From Bacillus pumilus (lineage in GTDB: Bacteria > Bacillota > Bacilli > Bacillales > Bacillaceae): DNA of 64,000 bases. Each line of letters begins with the position of its first letter. Position 1 is the stretch's first letter. Of the stretch, positions 18,025-26,297 are shown piece by piece. The stretch spans positions 806,001 to 870,000 of the forward strand of contig NZ_LT906438.1 in the NCBI RefSeq assembly GCF_900186955.1, in the 5' to 3' direction. The translations under genes and the position numbers were made by a program. Under the pieces are notes generated by a model, which had not been told where the DNA came from, did not search any database, and saw nothing but the letters and a program-made list of their open reading frames with translations.

Positions 18025-18679
18025 CAGTAAACAGCTCTTTTAAATTTTCTGTCGTCACGTTTGTTAATTGCTGATTCCGAAGAAGATATGTAGAGTGACT
18101 GAGATCTTCAACAAAATCTAAAGTATGTGATGAAAAAAGCACACTTCCAAATTGAAGAAATTCTTTTAACTTCTGAACTAATTTAATACAACTAGATGGA
18201 TCTAGCCCATTAAAGGGTTCATCTAAAATAAGTAATCGAGGTTTTAATAAAAGAGCAAGTGAAATAGCTAATTTCATTTTCATTCCTTTAGAATAGTCTC
18301 TAATTAATTTGTTGGACAGGTAGTCAAGTTCAAAGAATGAAAGCATAGTATTGATTTCTGTTGAGTCTAATTTTTTGTTGTAGAGTCTAGAAACAAAATT
18401 GATATACTCGGATGCAGTTAAGTATTCATATACAAGAGAATCATCAGGTACAAAGAAAAGGTGACTTGAATAATGACGATCCTTAGGTTGCTTATCTAAA
18501 AAGCGGATAACGCCATCATCAGTTAATCGTATGCCACAAATGATCTCAAATAGAGTCGTTTTTCCTGCGCCGTTTTTTCCTATAATACCAACAGAATCAT
18601 GTGGCTTAACATGAAGAGACAAATCATGGAGAATAGATTTGTTGTTAATTTGGACATGAATATTTTCTAACTTTAACAT
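18017..18679 (-). CDS. ABC transporter ATP-binding protein of the bacteriocin cluster
   Basis: ATPase subunit of 220 residues. Walker A GKNGAGKTT (about residue 36), a degenerate signature region DYSKGMKMKLAIS, Walker B LLILDEPFNGLDP and switch His SSHT are all present. It probably powers secretion of, and self-protection against, the cyclic peptide together with the adjacent membrane proteins. Start ATG with AAGGGGAAG upstream. AT-rich codon use like its cluster neighbours. Confidence 0.9.
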   Translation of the reverse strand: MLKLENIHVQINNKSILHDLSLHVKPHDSVGIIGKNGAGKTTLFEIICGIRLTDDGVIRFLDKQPKDRHYSSHLFFVPDDSLVYEYLTASEYINFVSRLYNKKLDSTEINTMLSFFELDYLSNKLIRDYSKGMKMKLAISLALLLKPRLLILDEPFNGLDPSSCIKLVQKLKEFLQFGSVLFSSHTLDFVEDLSHSTYLLRNQQLTNVTTENLKELFTDE

Positions 18680-18693
18680 TTTACTTCCCCTTT

Positions 18694-20250
18694 TTACTTA
18701 CTTAAATTAAGAAATTGTATCTTAAGACTAGAGATTTTCAAAATAATAAAAATAAATATCAAATAAATCAATGTAGAGATAATAAAAGCAAGGTAATGCT
18801 GTTTATCAAATATGATGATCATCAGTCCTTCAAGCAAAAAACAAAATAGAATTAGCAAATTCGCAGTCATTTTTGCTTTGCTTGAAGGAAGATTACTTAC
18901 AAAATTTCTTTTAAATTCTGGATAACTAATGCTTGATAAGAAATAAATACAATTGAATAAGATCATTTGTGTTATTGCCATAACACAAATGAAAATAAAG
19001 AAAGGGAAAGACATTTGAAATATGATTGCAGCTATTGTAAAAAGGATAATGAACAGCGTGATATTAATTGAACTAGAGAGAATAATGTGACTTCGTACGA
19101 TGAATTTGGGATGAATCCCAGTCAATTTCAGAAGTTGAAAACGTGCACCATGAAAATCGATGCTTGCGAGAAAGCAATATGTATCTGATAACATTTTAAC
19201 AATGGCAGCTGACAGAATGATAAAAACTAAACTCTCATTAGCATTCATAAATGTTGGTATTCTATAATAAAGCAAATATAAAATAAGTATGATAGAAAAT
19301 AGCGAGCTAAATAAAGGCAAGTATGTCATAATAATTTCTTGTTTTCTTTGTCTTTTGATGTAAGCAATCATTAACTGGATGAGAGACAGCTCCTTTCTTT
19401 CATGAAAGGAAAGGTGAGAAATCATTGTTTTAACCTTTCTTTTTTTTGAATTTTCACCAATGAAATGTGCTCTTACCCCATTAGAAAAAGAAGTTCGAAT
19501 CAATAACATAACGATGATTAATAATGAAATTTGTAAAAAAATGATGAATTTATTTTGGAAAATTGTTGGTAAAATCGCAAAAGGCATTTGGGATATCCAG
19601 TTGAAAAACCAATTAAGCATTGAATGAGATTGGAAATCTATTTTGTTGGATAAAAAAATAACAGCTAATATAGACAAAACAAAAATTCTCAGAATTGAAA
19701 AAAACAATTGGTATGCTGTCGCAATATAACGGTACCCAATGACAGATAAGTAGAAAACCGCAAATTTCATTATATAAAGAAAGCATACAGAGTTAAGTGT
19801 AAATACAATGCCTAAAAAAACCGAACCTATTTGTGAATAATGATATAAAAAAAGTGTTGGAATAAGAATTGAAGAGATTAAAACCTCTTTCAAAAATGTG
19901 GTTTCAAAATATTTTGCTAGTAACAACTCGTGAAAAGAAAGTGGTGATACAATTAATAATTTCAGGTCATTTTTTGTAGATGTTTTATAAACAGTATTTG
20001 TAATGGATTGCTGAATTCCTGTTAATAAAAAAGTAATGATGAAAAAAGTTGATATGTAAAAGATCTCGTTATGTGAAAATAAATGATTGGTATATAATTG
20101 AGTCATTATAGTGGTAAAAACTGCGCTGAATAAAAGAATGACGGATAGAGCGACATAAACAAATAAGTCATTCTTTATTTTTAATTTTGGAAGTCGATAG
20201 TAAAAAAAAGATTTTTGTCTAAAATAAATATATGTTAGTACATTTCTCAT
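18694..20250 (-). CDS. Large multi-pass membrane protein of the bacteriocin cluster
   Basis: Protein of 518 residues with about 10-12 hydrophobic segments and long Phe/Ile-rich helices, and no recognisable catalytic motif. Size, topology and position match the large membrane protein (B type, for example As-48B) proposed to work in maturation, cyclisation or export in circular bacteriocin clusters. It is separated from the ATPase gene by 14 bases. ABC-2-type permease is the alternative reading. Confidence 0.75.
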   Translation of the reverse strand: MRNVLTYIYFRQKSFFYYRLPKLKIKNDLFVYVALSVILLFSAVFTTIMTQLYTNHLFSHNEIFYISTFFIITFLLTGIQQSITNTVYKTSTKNDLKLLIVSPLSFHELLLAKYFETTFLKEVLISSILIPTLFLYHYSQIGSVFLGIVFTLNSVCFLYIMKFAVFYLSVIGYRYIATAYQLFFSILRIFVLSILAVIFLSNKIDFQSHSMLNWFFNWISQMPFAILPTIFQNKFIIFLQISLLIIVMLLIRTSFSNGVRAHFIGENSKKRKVKTMISHLSFHERKELSLIQLMIAYIKRQRKQEIIMTYLPLFSSLFSIILILYLLYYRIPTFMNANESLVFIILSAAIVKMLSDTYCFLASIDFHGARFQLLKLTGIHPKFIVRSHIILSSSINITLFIILFTIAAIIFQMSFPFFIFICVMAITQMILFNCIYFLSSISYPEFKRNFVSNLPSSKAKMTANLLILFCFLLEGLMIIIFDKQHYLAFIISTLIYLIFIFIILKISSLKIQFLNLSK

Positions 20251-20268
20251 TAGAAAAATGATTCTCCT

Positions 20269-20838
20269 TTATCTAAAAATATGAGTTATATCACTTCCGA
20301 AAAATATAATACATACCTCAATGATTACGAAAATTATCGCAATAGCAATTAATTTTTTTATTTTCATGTTGATTAGTACATGAAAGCCACATATTAACAA
20401 CATATATCTCCAGATATTAAAGGGATTTATGATAAAGATGGCAAGGGCTGTTAGAAAATGATCGTACTGAGATATATTGGTGTTATCTAAAAATGGAAAG
20501 AATAAAAGGCTGATGGCAAAAAAGATTTTTGGCATTTGACTAAATCCATAAATTGAAATGGTCGTTTTGAAACTGATTTCTCTATCTAACATAAAAGTAT
20601 TTAATAACAAATAGATGGTAAAAGAAGTAATGAAAAAAGTCATTAATGAAAAAAAACTCATACCTAAAGCTATTAAATATAACCACTTGCTTTCCACATG
20701 TTCAAAGCGTTCAAAAATGACTTGAATATAAAGTAAGGGTATTAAAGCAGAAAATAATAATGGAAGAGCTATGTTAGGTTTTTTATTAAGAGAGTACATC
20801 AATTCTAATGGCTGATAAAAAATCTTGAAAAATCTCAT
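20269..20838 (-). CDS. Yip1-like membrane protein of the bacteriocin cluster
   Basis: Protein of 189 residues, starting MRFFKIFYQPLELM, with about five transmembrane helices and a Yip1-domain look. The ATG at 20838 is chosen because the longer frame upstream runs through the bacteriocin gene in another frame. AAAGG stands 13 bases before the start, a rather long spacing. A membrane protein of this size often sits in cyclic bacteriocin operons; its exact role is unknown. Confidence 0.7.
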   Translation of the reverse strand: MRFFKIFYQPLELMYSLNKKPNIALPLLFSALIPLLYIQVIFERFEHVESKWLYLIALGMSFFSLMTFFITSFTIYLLLNTFMLDREISFKTTISIYGFSQMPKIFFAISLLFFPFLDNTNISQYDHFLTALAIFIINPFNIWRYMLLICGFHVLINMKIKKLIAIAIIFVIIEVCIIFFGSDITHIFR

Positions 20839-20861
20839 AACGTAAGAACAACCTTTCATTA

Positions 20862-20887
20862 AAAGAGGAGAGAATCCTCTCCTCTTT
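20862..20887 (-). promoter_or_regulatory. Intra-operon hairpin after the bacteriocin gene
   Basis: Perfect stem AAAGAGGAGA / TCTCCTCTTT with a six-base loop, followed on the minus strand by only four T. This weak terminator or RNA end could let the small immunity and structural genes be made in excess over the export genes. Confidence 0.7.
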
Positions 20888-20902
20888 GTTAAATCTCGTA
20901 TA

Positions 20903-21100
20903 CTACCAGTGTATTGCCTGTTGTGTTCCCCACTTTGCGACAGCACCTCTAATAAGTGGGTAAGCAATTGCTCCCCAGCCATACGTAGCACCAGCAAGTC
21001 CTATTATCGTTAGAATTCCTAAACCATTATTTACAGCATTAACTATTTCCGTTGCTGTTGCAATAGTTAAAAAAAATTTCGTGGCTATTTCAAATATCAA
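20903..21100 (-). CDS. Circular bacteriocin precursor peptide
   Basis: A 65-residue hydrophobic, cationic peptide starting at TTG 21100 after AAAGGGGGTG. Predicted organisation by comparison with carnocyclin A (leader MLYE, mature LVAYGIAQGTAEKVV...KKAIQL): leader MIFE, mature peptide of 61 residues from IATKFFLT to QQAIHW, closed head to tail between Ile1 and Trp61. Shared pattern: TATEIVNAVNNGLG, then IIGLAG, then a C-terminal cationic helix RGAVAKWGTQQAIHW. The C-terminal Trp fits AS-48 and uberolysin. The DUF95, ATPase and membrane genes downstream support the call. The cleavage site is a prediction. Confidence 0.88.
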   Translation of the reverse strand: MIFEIATKFFLTIATATEIVNAVNNGLGILTIIGLAGATYGWGAIAYPLIRGAVAKWGTQQAIHW

Positions 21101-21115
21101 CGTCTACACCCCCTT

Positions 21116-21304
21116 TCATGACTTTTTGTCCTTTTTGTTTCTTACCTCACTTCTATAAAAGTCAATAACATTAAATAATAACCAAGCAAGGAAAAGGAAA
21201 TAGATAATTTTTGTAAAGTGAGAGAAGTTGTTAAAGATAAGCCCCATAGTAATAAATGGTATGATCATAAATCCAAAATACTGTTTCCACCATATTTTAA
21301 AAAT
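21116..21304 (-). CDS. Small basic membrane peptide, likely bacteriocin immunity protein
   Basis: Open frame of 62 codons if begun at ATT 21304 (MFKIWWKQYFGF...), or 50 codons from ATG 21268. It has two hydrophobic helices and a very basic tail (YRSEVRNKKDKKS), the usual form of circular bacteriocin immunity proteins. There is no ATG, GTG or TTG between the upstream TAA and ATG 21268. The only ribosome site, AGGTGGTG at 21310-21317, is placed for ATT 21304, while 21268 lacks one. The stop is 15 bases before the bacteriocin start. Start codon uncertain. Confidence 0.65.
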   Translation of the reverse strand: MFKIWWKQYFGFMIIPFITMGLIFNNFSHFTKIIYFLFLAWLLFNVIDFYRSEVRNKKDKKS

Positions 21305-21359
21305 AATAACACCACCTAACTTTTATATATAAAATTATGTATTATTTCTCGTAATCACT

Positions 21360-21388
21360 ATAATACAACTAGACAAAGGAGTAGTAAA
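21360..21388 (-). promoter_or_regulatory. Promoter of the bacteriocin cluster
   Basis: Minus-strand TTTACT (21383-21388), 17-base spacer, TATTAT (21360-21365), close to a sigma-A promoter. It lies between the yeeN terminator and the immunity-like ORF, so it should start the whole cluster mRNA with a leader of about 40 bases. Confidence 0.6.
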
Positions 21389-21503
21389 CCTTTTTTGTTA
21401 AATTTTACACAAAAATATAATATTTAACTTTACTCTATTAAGATACGTTTTTCCTAATTTGAATATAAAGTTTTGCTTTCAAAAGATATGATGAGTTTTA
21501 AAT

Positions 21504-21555
21504 AAAAAAGCCATAACATAAGTTTATTTAAATAAACTTATGTTATGGCAAAATT
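21504..21555. terminator. Long perfect-palindrome terminator after yeeN
   Basis: Stem of 17 bp, GCCATAACATAAGTTTA with its exact complement, loop TTTAAA, flanked by A-run and T-rich sequence, so usable on both strands. It insulates yeeN from the bacteriocin island. Confidence 0.9.
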
Positions 21556-21560
21556 TCCTT

Positions 21561-22280
21561 TTATTCCCCTAAATCCACATTATGATAAACCTGCTGCACG
21601 TCTTCAAGCTCTTCTAATACATCGATCAGCTTTTCAAATTGTGCTTTCGATTCATCATCTAATGTCACTTCATTTTGAGGAAGCATTGTGATTTCAGCGA
21701 CAGTAAATTCTTCGACGCCGGCTTGTTTGAATGCTTCTTGTACTTGATGGAATTGATCTGGTTCAGCGTATACAATCACTGTTTCATCTTCTTCCATGAT
21801 GTCACGTACATCAACGTCTGCTTCCATTAAAAGCTCAAGCGTTTCTTCTTCACTTTTTCCTTCGACACCGATGACAGCTGTTTGGTCAAACATGTAGGCA
21901 ACAGAACCGCTTACGCCCATGTTTCCACCGTTTTTCCCAAATGCCGCACGAACATCTGACGCTGTACGGTTCACGTTATTGGTGAGGGCATCAACGATCA
22001 CCATTGATCCGTTTGGACCAAATCCTTCGTAGCGCAGCTCATCGAAATTCTCTTCCGCACCGCCTTTGGCTTTTTCAATGGCACGGTCCACGATGTGTTT
22101 TGGGACACTATATGTTTTTGCACGTTCTAGGACAAAACGAAGTGCTTGGTTTGATTCTGGGTTTGGCTCACCTTGTTTGGCAGCCACATAGATTTCACGC
22201 CCGAATTTTGCGTAAATACGACTTGTACTGGCATCCTTTGATGCTTTCTTTTCTTTAATGTTGTTCCACTTACGACCCAT
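21561..22280 (-). CDS. yeeN: YebC/PmpR family protein, YeeN subgroup
   Basis: A 239-residue protein beginning [20 protein letters not shown]. The YebC family comprises DNA-binding transcriptional regulators, and recent work links members to translation of proline runs. The YeeN subgroup has the MGRKWNNIK start instead of MAGHSKWANI. ATG 22280 is preferred to GTG 22289 because GAAAGAGAG lies upstream. Acidic C-terminal half. In B. subtilis yeeN is not beside yfkC, so its place here differs. Confidence 0.9.
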   Translation of the reverse strand: MGRKWNNIKEKKASKDASTSRIYAKFGREIYVAAKQGEPNPESNQALRFVLERAKTYSVPKHIVDRAIEKAKGGAEENFDELRYEGFGPNGSMVIVDALTNNVNRTASDVRAAFGKNGGNMGVSGSVAYMFDQTAVIGVEGKSEEETLELLMEADVDVRDIMEEDETVIVYAEPDQFHQVQEAFKQAGVEEFTVAEITMLPQNEVTLDDESKAQFEKLIDVLEELEDVQQVYHNVDLGE

Positions 22281-22412
22281 CTTATTCACTCTCTTTCACT
22301 TAGAAAATACACAGTATGAGGGTCCCCATGCTGCATGAAATCATTCTGCTTTCTATTATACATGAATTAGTCAAGAGGATAGAAGTTAGAGGGGCTGAAT
22401 TAAAGCGAATTC

Positions 22413-22532
22413 TTAACGGATATGTCCAAGCTGTTCAAGCGTTTCATGTTTTTCGAGAGCCCGAGTCAGCTCGGCGCACCTAATAAATAAAGAAATAATA
22501 AGAGCCGATGATATAAAAAATAACCCCATCAT
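22413..22532 (-). CDS. Possible 39-residue single-span membrane peptide
   Basis: ORF directly after the mscS stop on the same strand: hydrophobic start MMGLFFISSALIISLFI, then a charged helix ALEKHETLEQLGHIR. It looks protein-like. However, its start codons lie inside the mscS terminator hairpin and no ribosome site is visible, so translation is doubtful. Confidence 0.35.
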   Translation of the reverse strand: MMGLFFISSALIISLFIRCAELTRALEKHETLEQLGHIR

Positions 22533-22547
22533 AAATGAGGTTATTTT
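22517..22547 (-). terminator. Terminator at the end of mscS
   Basis: Minus strand AAAATAACCTCAT / ATGGGGTTATTTT with a TTTTTT tail, beginning within the last codons of the mscS gene. One mismatch in the stem. Confidence 0.7.
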
Positions 22548-23377
22548 GCAGGCTGGGGATAAACGAGATCTTCAAGCAATTTGACATCATGCTGATGAAG
22601 TTGTTTGATCATTTCTTTTCGGACAGCGAGGGCGGCATCGAAGTATTTTTCGTCTTCGACCATTCCTTTCACTGTGATCTCAATCCCGCGGTTCAGCTTG
22701 TTCAGACCCATAATGCCATGGACTTGAAACGGTTCAATGGCATGCTGGAATTCATCTTTTTTAAGAAAATCATGATGCATTTGATTTAAATTGTCACAGG
22801 CCGTTTCGAGTGCTTGAAAGGCGGTGTCTGGGTTTTGATTCGCACTAATTAATACAGACTCCGTAATCCGCATGTAGTGCATGTTATAGTTTTGAATTTG
22901 CCGGATGTCTCCGTTAGAAATGGTTAACAGCTTGCCGCTCCATTCTCTAATTTGCAAAGAACGGAGACCAATTTCTTCAATCGTTCCATTAAAGAGGTTA
23001 TTCACTGTCACATAATCCCCTTTATGAATCTGACGTTCATAGATCAGGAAGATGCCTGCTAAAATATCGCGAATCAGCGTCTGGGCGCCAAAACCGATGA
23101 CGATCCCAGCAACACCGGCACCTGCAAGAATTTTTCCGAAATCATGAAAGAAGAGAGAAATGACATAGAATACAAAGCAAATTGAAGCTGTGTACTTCGT
23201 CACAGATTTGACCAAGCTCTCGATCGTTTTCTTCTTCTTATCTTCAATAAACTCCGTTCGTTTAAAGAAAATCTGAAGGGCTTTGTTGATGATAAAGACG
23301 GCAAGCCAAAGAACAAGTCCAACAATTAGAATTTCAATGTATTTGTTCTTGACCACTGTCAGAAATGTATCGTCCAT
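22541..23377 (-). CDS. yfkC: Small-conductance mechanosensitive channel, MscS family
   Basis: Channel protein of 278 residues that opens on hypo-osmotic shock. It has an N-terminal transmembrane part (three helices; the pore helix near residues 88-110 contains GAGVAGIVIGFGAQTLIRD), followed by the beta domain (IHKGDYVTVNNLFNGTIEEIGLR) and the alpha/beta C-terminal domain. Start ATG after GGGGGTAACC, within 10 bases of the end of the upstream radical SAM gene on the same strand, so probably cotranscribed. Confidence 0.92.
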   Translation of the reverse strand: MDDTFLTVVKNKYIEILIVGLVLWLAVFIINKALQIFFKRTEFIEDKKKKTIESLVKSVTKYTASICFVFYVISLFFHDFGKILAGAGVAGIVIGFGAQTLIRDILAGIFLIYERQIHKGDYVTVNNLFNGTIEEIGLRSLQIREWSGKLLTISNGDIRQIQNYNMHYMRITESVLISANQNPDTAFQALETACDNLNQMHHDFLKKDEFQHAIEPFQVHGIMGLNKLNRGIEITVKGMVEDEKYFDAALAVRKEMIKQLHQHDVKLLEDLVYPQPAK

Positions 23378-23384
23378 CTATCGG

Positions 23385-24506
23385 TTACCCCCTGGCTGTA
23401 CGAGAAGTAAAATCAACATCTTGATAATAGCTGTTTTTCACAAGAACATTCGGACCGAGGCATTGTACGCTTGGACAATGACAATTCAGCTCTTTTGCTA
23501 ATTTTGTGTCCATCCAGCGAGTATAAGCTGATTGCAATGTATCGGTCGCAATATTTCCAAGCGGCGGTGTATCACCAAAGTCTGTCACAATAATATTCCC
23601 ATCAAAAATATTCACATTCAACCGTGAGCGTCCGTCAGGGTCATTTCGTACCGTGACATGCTTCTCCTGGCGTAATCGTTTGAGGAGGCGCTGGTCTTCT
23701 TCATCTGTACTGCAAGAATAAAATGGCAGGGTGCCAAACAGCATCCATGTGTCTTGATCACGAATATCAAGCAGCTGATGAATCGCATCACGCATTTGCG
23801 GAAGCGTCAATGATTCAAGGGCGCTGGCAAAATCACTTGGGTACATCGGGTGAACTTCGTGGCGCTGGCATTTCATTTCCACGACAATTTGCCGGTGGAT
23901 GTGTTCAATATATGGAAGTGTGCGTTTATTAAGCATGGTTTCAGCAGATACGGTAACACCTGCTTTGACAAGTGCCCGGCTATTTTCAATCATGCGGTTA
24001 AATAATTTCTCGCGCTGCTCAAAGGTTGGTTTTCTGTCCATCATCGCAAAACCGACCATTGCAAACTCTTCGATAGTTCCCCAGTTATGTGAGATGTGAA
24101 GAACATCTAAGTATGGAATAATTTCTTCATATCGCGCCAAATCAAGTGTTAAGTTTGAATTGATCTGTGTACGGACGCCGCGTTCATGGGCATACTTTAA
24201 TAAAGGGACGACATATTCCCGCACAGATTTGAGAGAAAGCATCGGCTCTCCGCCTGTAATACTGATTGAGCGCAGAAGCGGAACTTCATCTAAACGGCGA
24301 AGCAGTAAATCAAGCGGCAGTGCATTCGGGTCTTTTGGCTGCAAAGTATAGCCGACCGCGCAGTGCTCACATCTCATGTTACACAACGTCGTAGTTGTAA
24401 ATTCAATATTTGTCAGCTTCATCTCTCCGTAATCCTGCACATCAAGATAGGCTTCCCAAGGGTCATATGCAGGTGTAATCGGACGAAGTGCTGTTTTTTG
24501 GTTCAT
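23385..24506 (-). CDS. yfkAB: Radical SAM protein YfkAB
   Basis: Radical S-adenosylmethionine protein of 373 residues. The 4Fe-4S cluster motif CNMRCEHC (CX3CX2C, near residue 45) and the SAM-binding GGE motif (SITGGEPMLS) are visible. A C-terminal part contains more Cys (LNCHCPSVQCLGPNV), perhaps a second cluster. ATG 24506 has AAAAGGAGAT upstream; the frame is open further back without a start signal. In B. subtilis this is annotated as yfkA/yfkB, joined here in one reading frame. Reaction unknown. Confidence 0.9.
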   Translation of the reverse strand: MNQKTALRPITPAYDPWEAYLDVQDYGEMKLTNIEFTTTTLCNMRCEHCAVGYTLQPKDPNALPLDLLLRRLDEVPLLRSISITGGEPMLSLKSVREYVVPLLKYAHERGVRTQINSNLTLDLARYEEIIPYLDVLHISHNWGTIEEFAMVGFAMMDRKPTFEQREKLFNRMIENSRALVKAGVTVSAETMLNKRTLPYIEHIHRQIVVEMKCQRHEVHPMYPSDFASALESLTLPQMRDAIHQLLDIRDQDTWMLFGTLPFYSCSTDEEDQRLLKRLRQEKHVTVRNDPDGRSRLNVNIFDGNIIVTDFGDTPPLGNIATDTLQSAYTRWMDTKLAKELNCHCPSVQCLGPNVLVKNSYYQDVDFTSRTARG

Positions 24507-24652
24507 GGTATCTATCTCCTTTTCATTCGGGCAAACGTGGACCCGCCAACAGTTAATTTTAAGCCCCATCACCGTTATACGCAAGTGGGGTTTCATTGAT
24601 TTACAAGGGAAAAAAAGATAAGCTAGAAACAAATGCTAAAGGGAGTGTATCT

Positions 24653-24844
24653 ATGGGCAAGGCAGCAGACAGCAAAGAGCAGCAGGTTGATTATTTAAAG
24701 AACCGATTAGATATGTTTATGAATGTGATTGATTCATTAGATCCAGAATCAACAGATGTTGAGGATATAGACAGACTGATCCAGATGATTGACGACCTAG
24801 AAGCAAAATATGAACGGTTTAAAACCGATTGGAAGGAAGAATAG
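24653..24844 (+). CDS. yfjT: SE1561 family small protein YfjT
   Basis: Acidic helical protein of 63 residues, MGKAADSKEQQV...FKTDWKEE, conserved in Bacillus and Staphylococcus with no known function. ATG 24653 follows AAAGGGAGTG. It stands between yfkAB and pdaA as in B. subtilis. Confidence 0.82.
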   Translation: MGKAADSKEQQVDYLKNRLDMFMNVIDSLDPESTDVEDIDRLIQMIDDLEAKYERFKTDWKEE

Positions 24845-24866
24845 CTCGCACAGTGCGGGCTTTTTT
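24844..24866 (+). terminator. Terminator after yfjT
   Basis: Stem GCTCGCAC / GTGCGGGC followed by six T, beginning at the last base of the stop codon. Confidence 0.85.
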
Positions 24867-24945
24867 CTTTAAATTGGCAGGTGAATCAGTGTATGAGTCT
24901 CGGTCTTATTCTGCACAATAGAAGAAAAACCGGGAAGTGACGTAA

Positions 24946-25737
24946 ATGAAAAAATACATGCTCATCTGTTTATGTGCGCTTTTTGTATCCATGCCTCTCT
25001 CAGAAGCGGAAGCCGTGTCTAATCAGCCCGTCCATTGGGGATTTGCGAAAAGCAAAGAACACAAGCCAGCGGATGCGGGTAAAGAACTGAACGCCCTTTT
25101 AAAAAAGTATGATGCCTTCTATTTAGGAAGCACGAAAAAGAAAGAGATTTATTTTACCTTCGACAATGGCTATGAAAATGGGTACACGCCGAAGATCTTA
25201 GATGTGCTGAAAAAACATCAAGTGCCAGCCACCTTTTTTGTGACAGGTCACTTTGTCAAGGACCAGCCTGAGCTCGTTAAACGTATGGCGGAGGAAGGTC
25301 ATATCATTGGCAACCACTCCTATCACCATCCAGATTTAACAACAAAGAGTACGAAAGAAATCAAAGAAGAGCTGGGGCGCGTCAATGAAGCCGTGTACAA
25401 AATCACTGGGAAACAAGACAACCTCTATCTTCGTCCGCCGCGCGGTGTATTCAGTGAAAGAGTGCTGAAGGAAACAAAAGAGCTCGGTTACCAAACCGTT
25501 TTCTGGTCAGTGGCGTTTGTGGACTGGCATATTCATCATCAAAAAGGAAAACAGTATGCTTACGATCAAATGATGAAGCAGGCGCACCCAGGTGCCATTT
25601 ACTTACTTCATACCGTCTCAAGAGACAATGCCGAGGCATTGGATGATGCCATCACGTCACTGAAAAAACAAGGTTATTCCTTTAAAAGCCTAGACGATCT
25701 CATGCTTGAAAAAGTATGGCATCTGCCTCAGCTATAG
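24946..25737 (+). CDS. pdaA: N-acetylmuramic acid deacetylase PdaA (spore cortex)
   Basis: Exported polysaccharide deacetylase of 263 residues. It removes acetyl from MurNAc, the first step of muramic-delta-lactam formation in spore cortex, which germination enzymes need. Signal peptide about 1-25 (ending SEAEA). NodB-fold motifs: TFDNGYENG (the Asn form typical of PdaA), HSYHHPD metal histidines, RPPRGVFS, and a C-terminal LLHTV. Weak forespore-type promoter sequence TGAATC-17-CTTATTC lies at 24882-24911; SigG control is known in B. subtilis but the match here is poor. Confidence 0.94.
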   Translation: MKKYMLICLCALFVSMPLSEAEAVSNQPVHWGFAKSKEHKPADAGKELNALLKKYDAFYLGSTKKKEIYFTFDNGYENGYTPKILDVLKKHQVPATFFVTGHFVKDQPELVKRMAEEGHIIGNHSYHHPDLTTKSTKEIKEELGRVNEAVYKITGKQDNLYLRPPRGVFSERVLKETKELGYQTVFWSVAFVDWHIHHQKGKQYAYDQMMKQAHPGAIYLLHTVSRDNAEALDDAITSLKKQGYSFKSLDDLMLEKVWHLPQL

Positions 25738-25739
25738 AA

Positions 25740-25770
25740 AAAAAGCTTGCAGAAGACCTGCGAGCTTTTT
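25740..25770. terminator. Terminator between pdaA and the DUF2716 gene
   Basis: Stem AAAAAGCTTGCAG / CCTGCGAGCTTTTT between convergent genes; works on both strands. Confidence 0.85.
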
Positions 25771-25772
25771 CT

Positions 25773-26264
25773 TTATCCTTCTCTTATTTTACGCTGAAAC
25801 AAAATCGGATGATGACGAGTGAAAGAGTCAATCAAGCCCTCACCGAAAATCGTGATACTTTGCTCCCAAGGGTGTCCTAGCAAGCCCCAATGCATCTCTT
25901 TTGATAAAAAGAAATAATAATCCCCGTTCGGTAGCACAGGCACTGCCCAATCTCCGAATTCATCTTTTTCAAATGAGCCGTATGGTGTGATCCAGTAGCA
26001 TTCGTGCTGCCAATCAAGTGCCAGCATATACTCGTCTGTTCTGATAAGCTCCTGAAAAACAAGTAATGCTTTCTCTTCAAGGTCTTCATCTGCATGAAGA
26101 AGGGAAGAGTCCTCAAAATAAGCAGAAATATCATATGTAATGAAAGGAGAAGGTACGCGAAATGAGGGAAAACGAGAGAGGCTCGGATTAAATTTGAAAT
26201 CTCGATAGAGCGTCTCCCATACGAGCTTTAGTTCTTGATGAGACAAAGGAATCCAGTTTTTCAT
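25773..26264 (-). CDS. DUF2716-like protein
   Basis: A 163-residue soluble protein resembling DUF2716 members (YWITPYGSFEKDEFGDWAVPV, FPNGDYYFFLSKE pattern with Trp/Tyr-rich core). It is of unknown function; some relatives have been listed near toxin-immunity genes. ATG 26264 follows GGAGGCGG. It lies 33 bases after corA on the same strand. It is not part of the B. subtilis order between pdaA and yfjQ as far as I recall. Confidence 0.7.
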   Translation of the reverse strand: MKNWIPLSHQELKLVWETLYRDFKFNPSLSRFPSFRVPSPFITYDISAYFEDSSLLHADEDLEEKALLVFQELIRTDEYMLALDWQHECYWITPYGSFEKDEFGDWAVPVLPNGDYYFFLSKEMHWGLLGHPWEQSITIFGEGLIDSFTRHHPILFQRKIREG

Positions 26265-26297
26265 TCTAACCGCCTCCTCAGTCATTCACTCTACACA

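Noticed and set aside
20839..20997. N-terminal extension of the Yip1-like protein gene
   Set aside because: It overlaps the bacteriocin gene in another frame, has no start signal, and its sequence (TKRRGFSPLL etc.) is the shadow of the precursor and hairpin.
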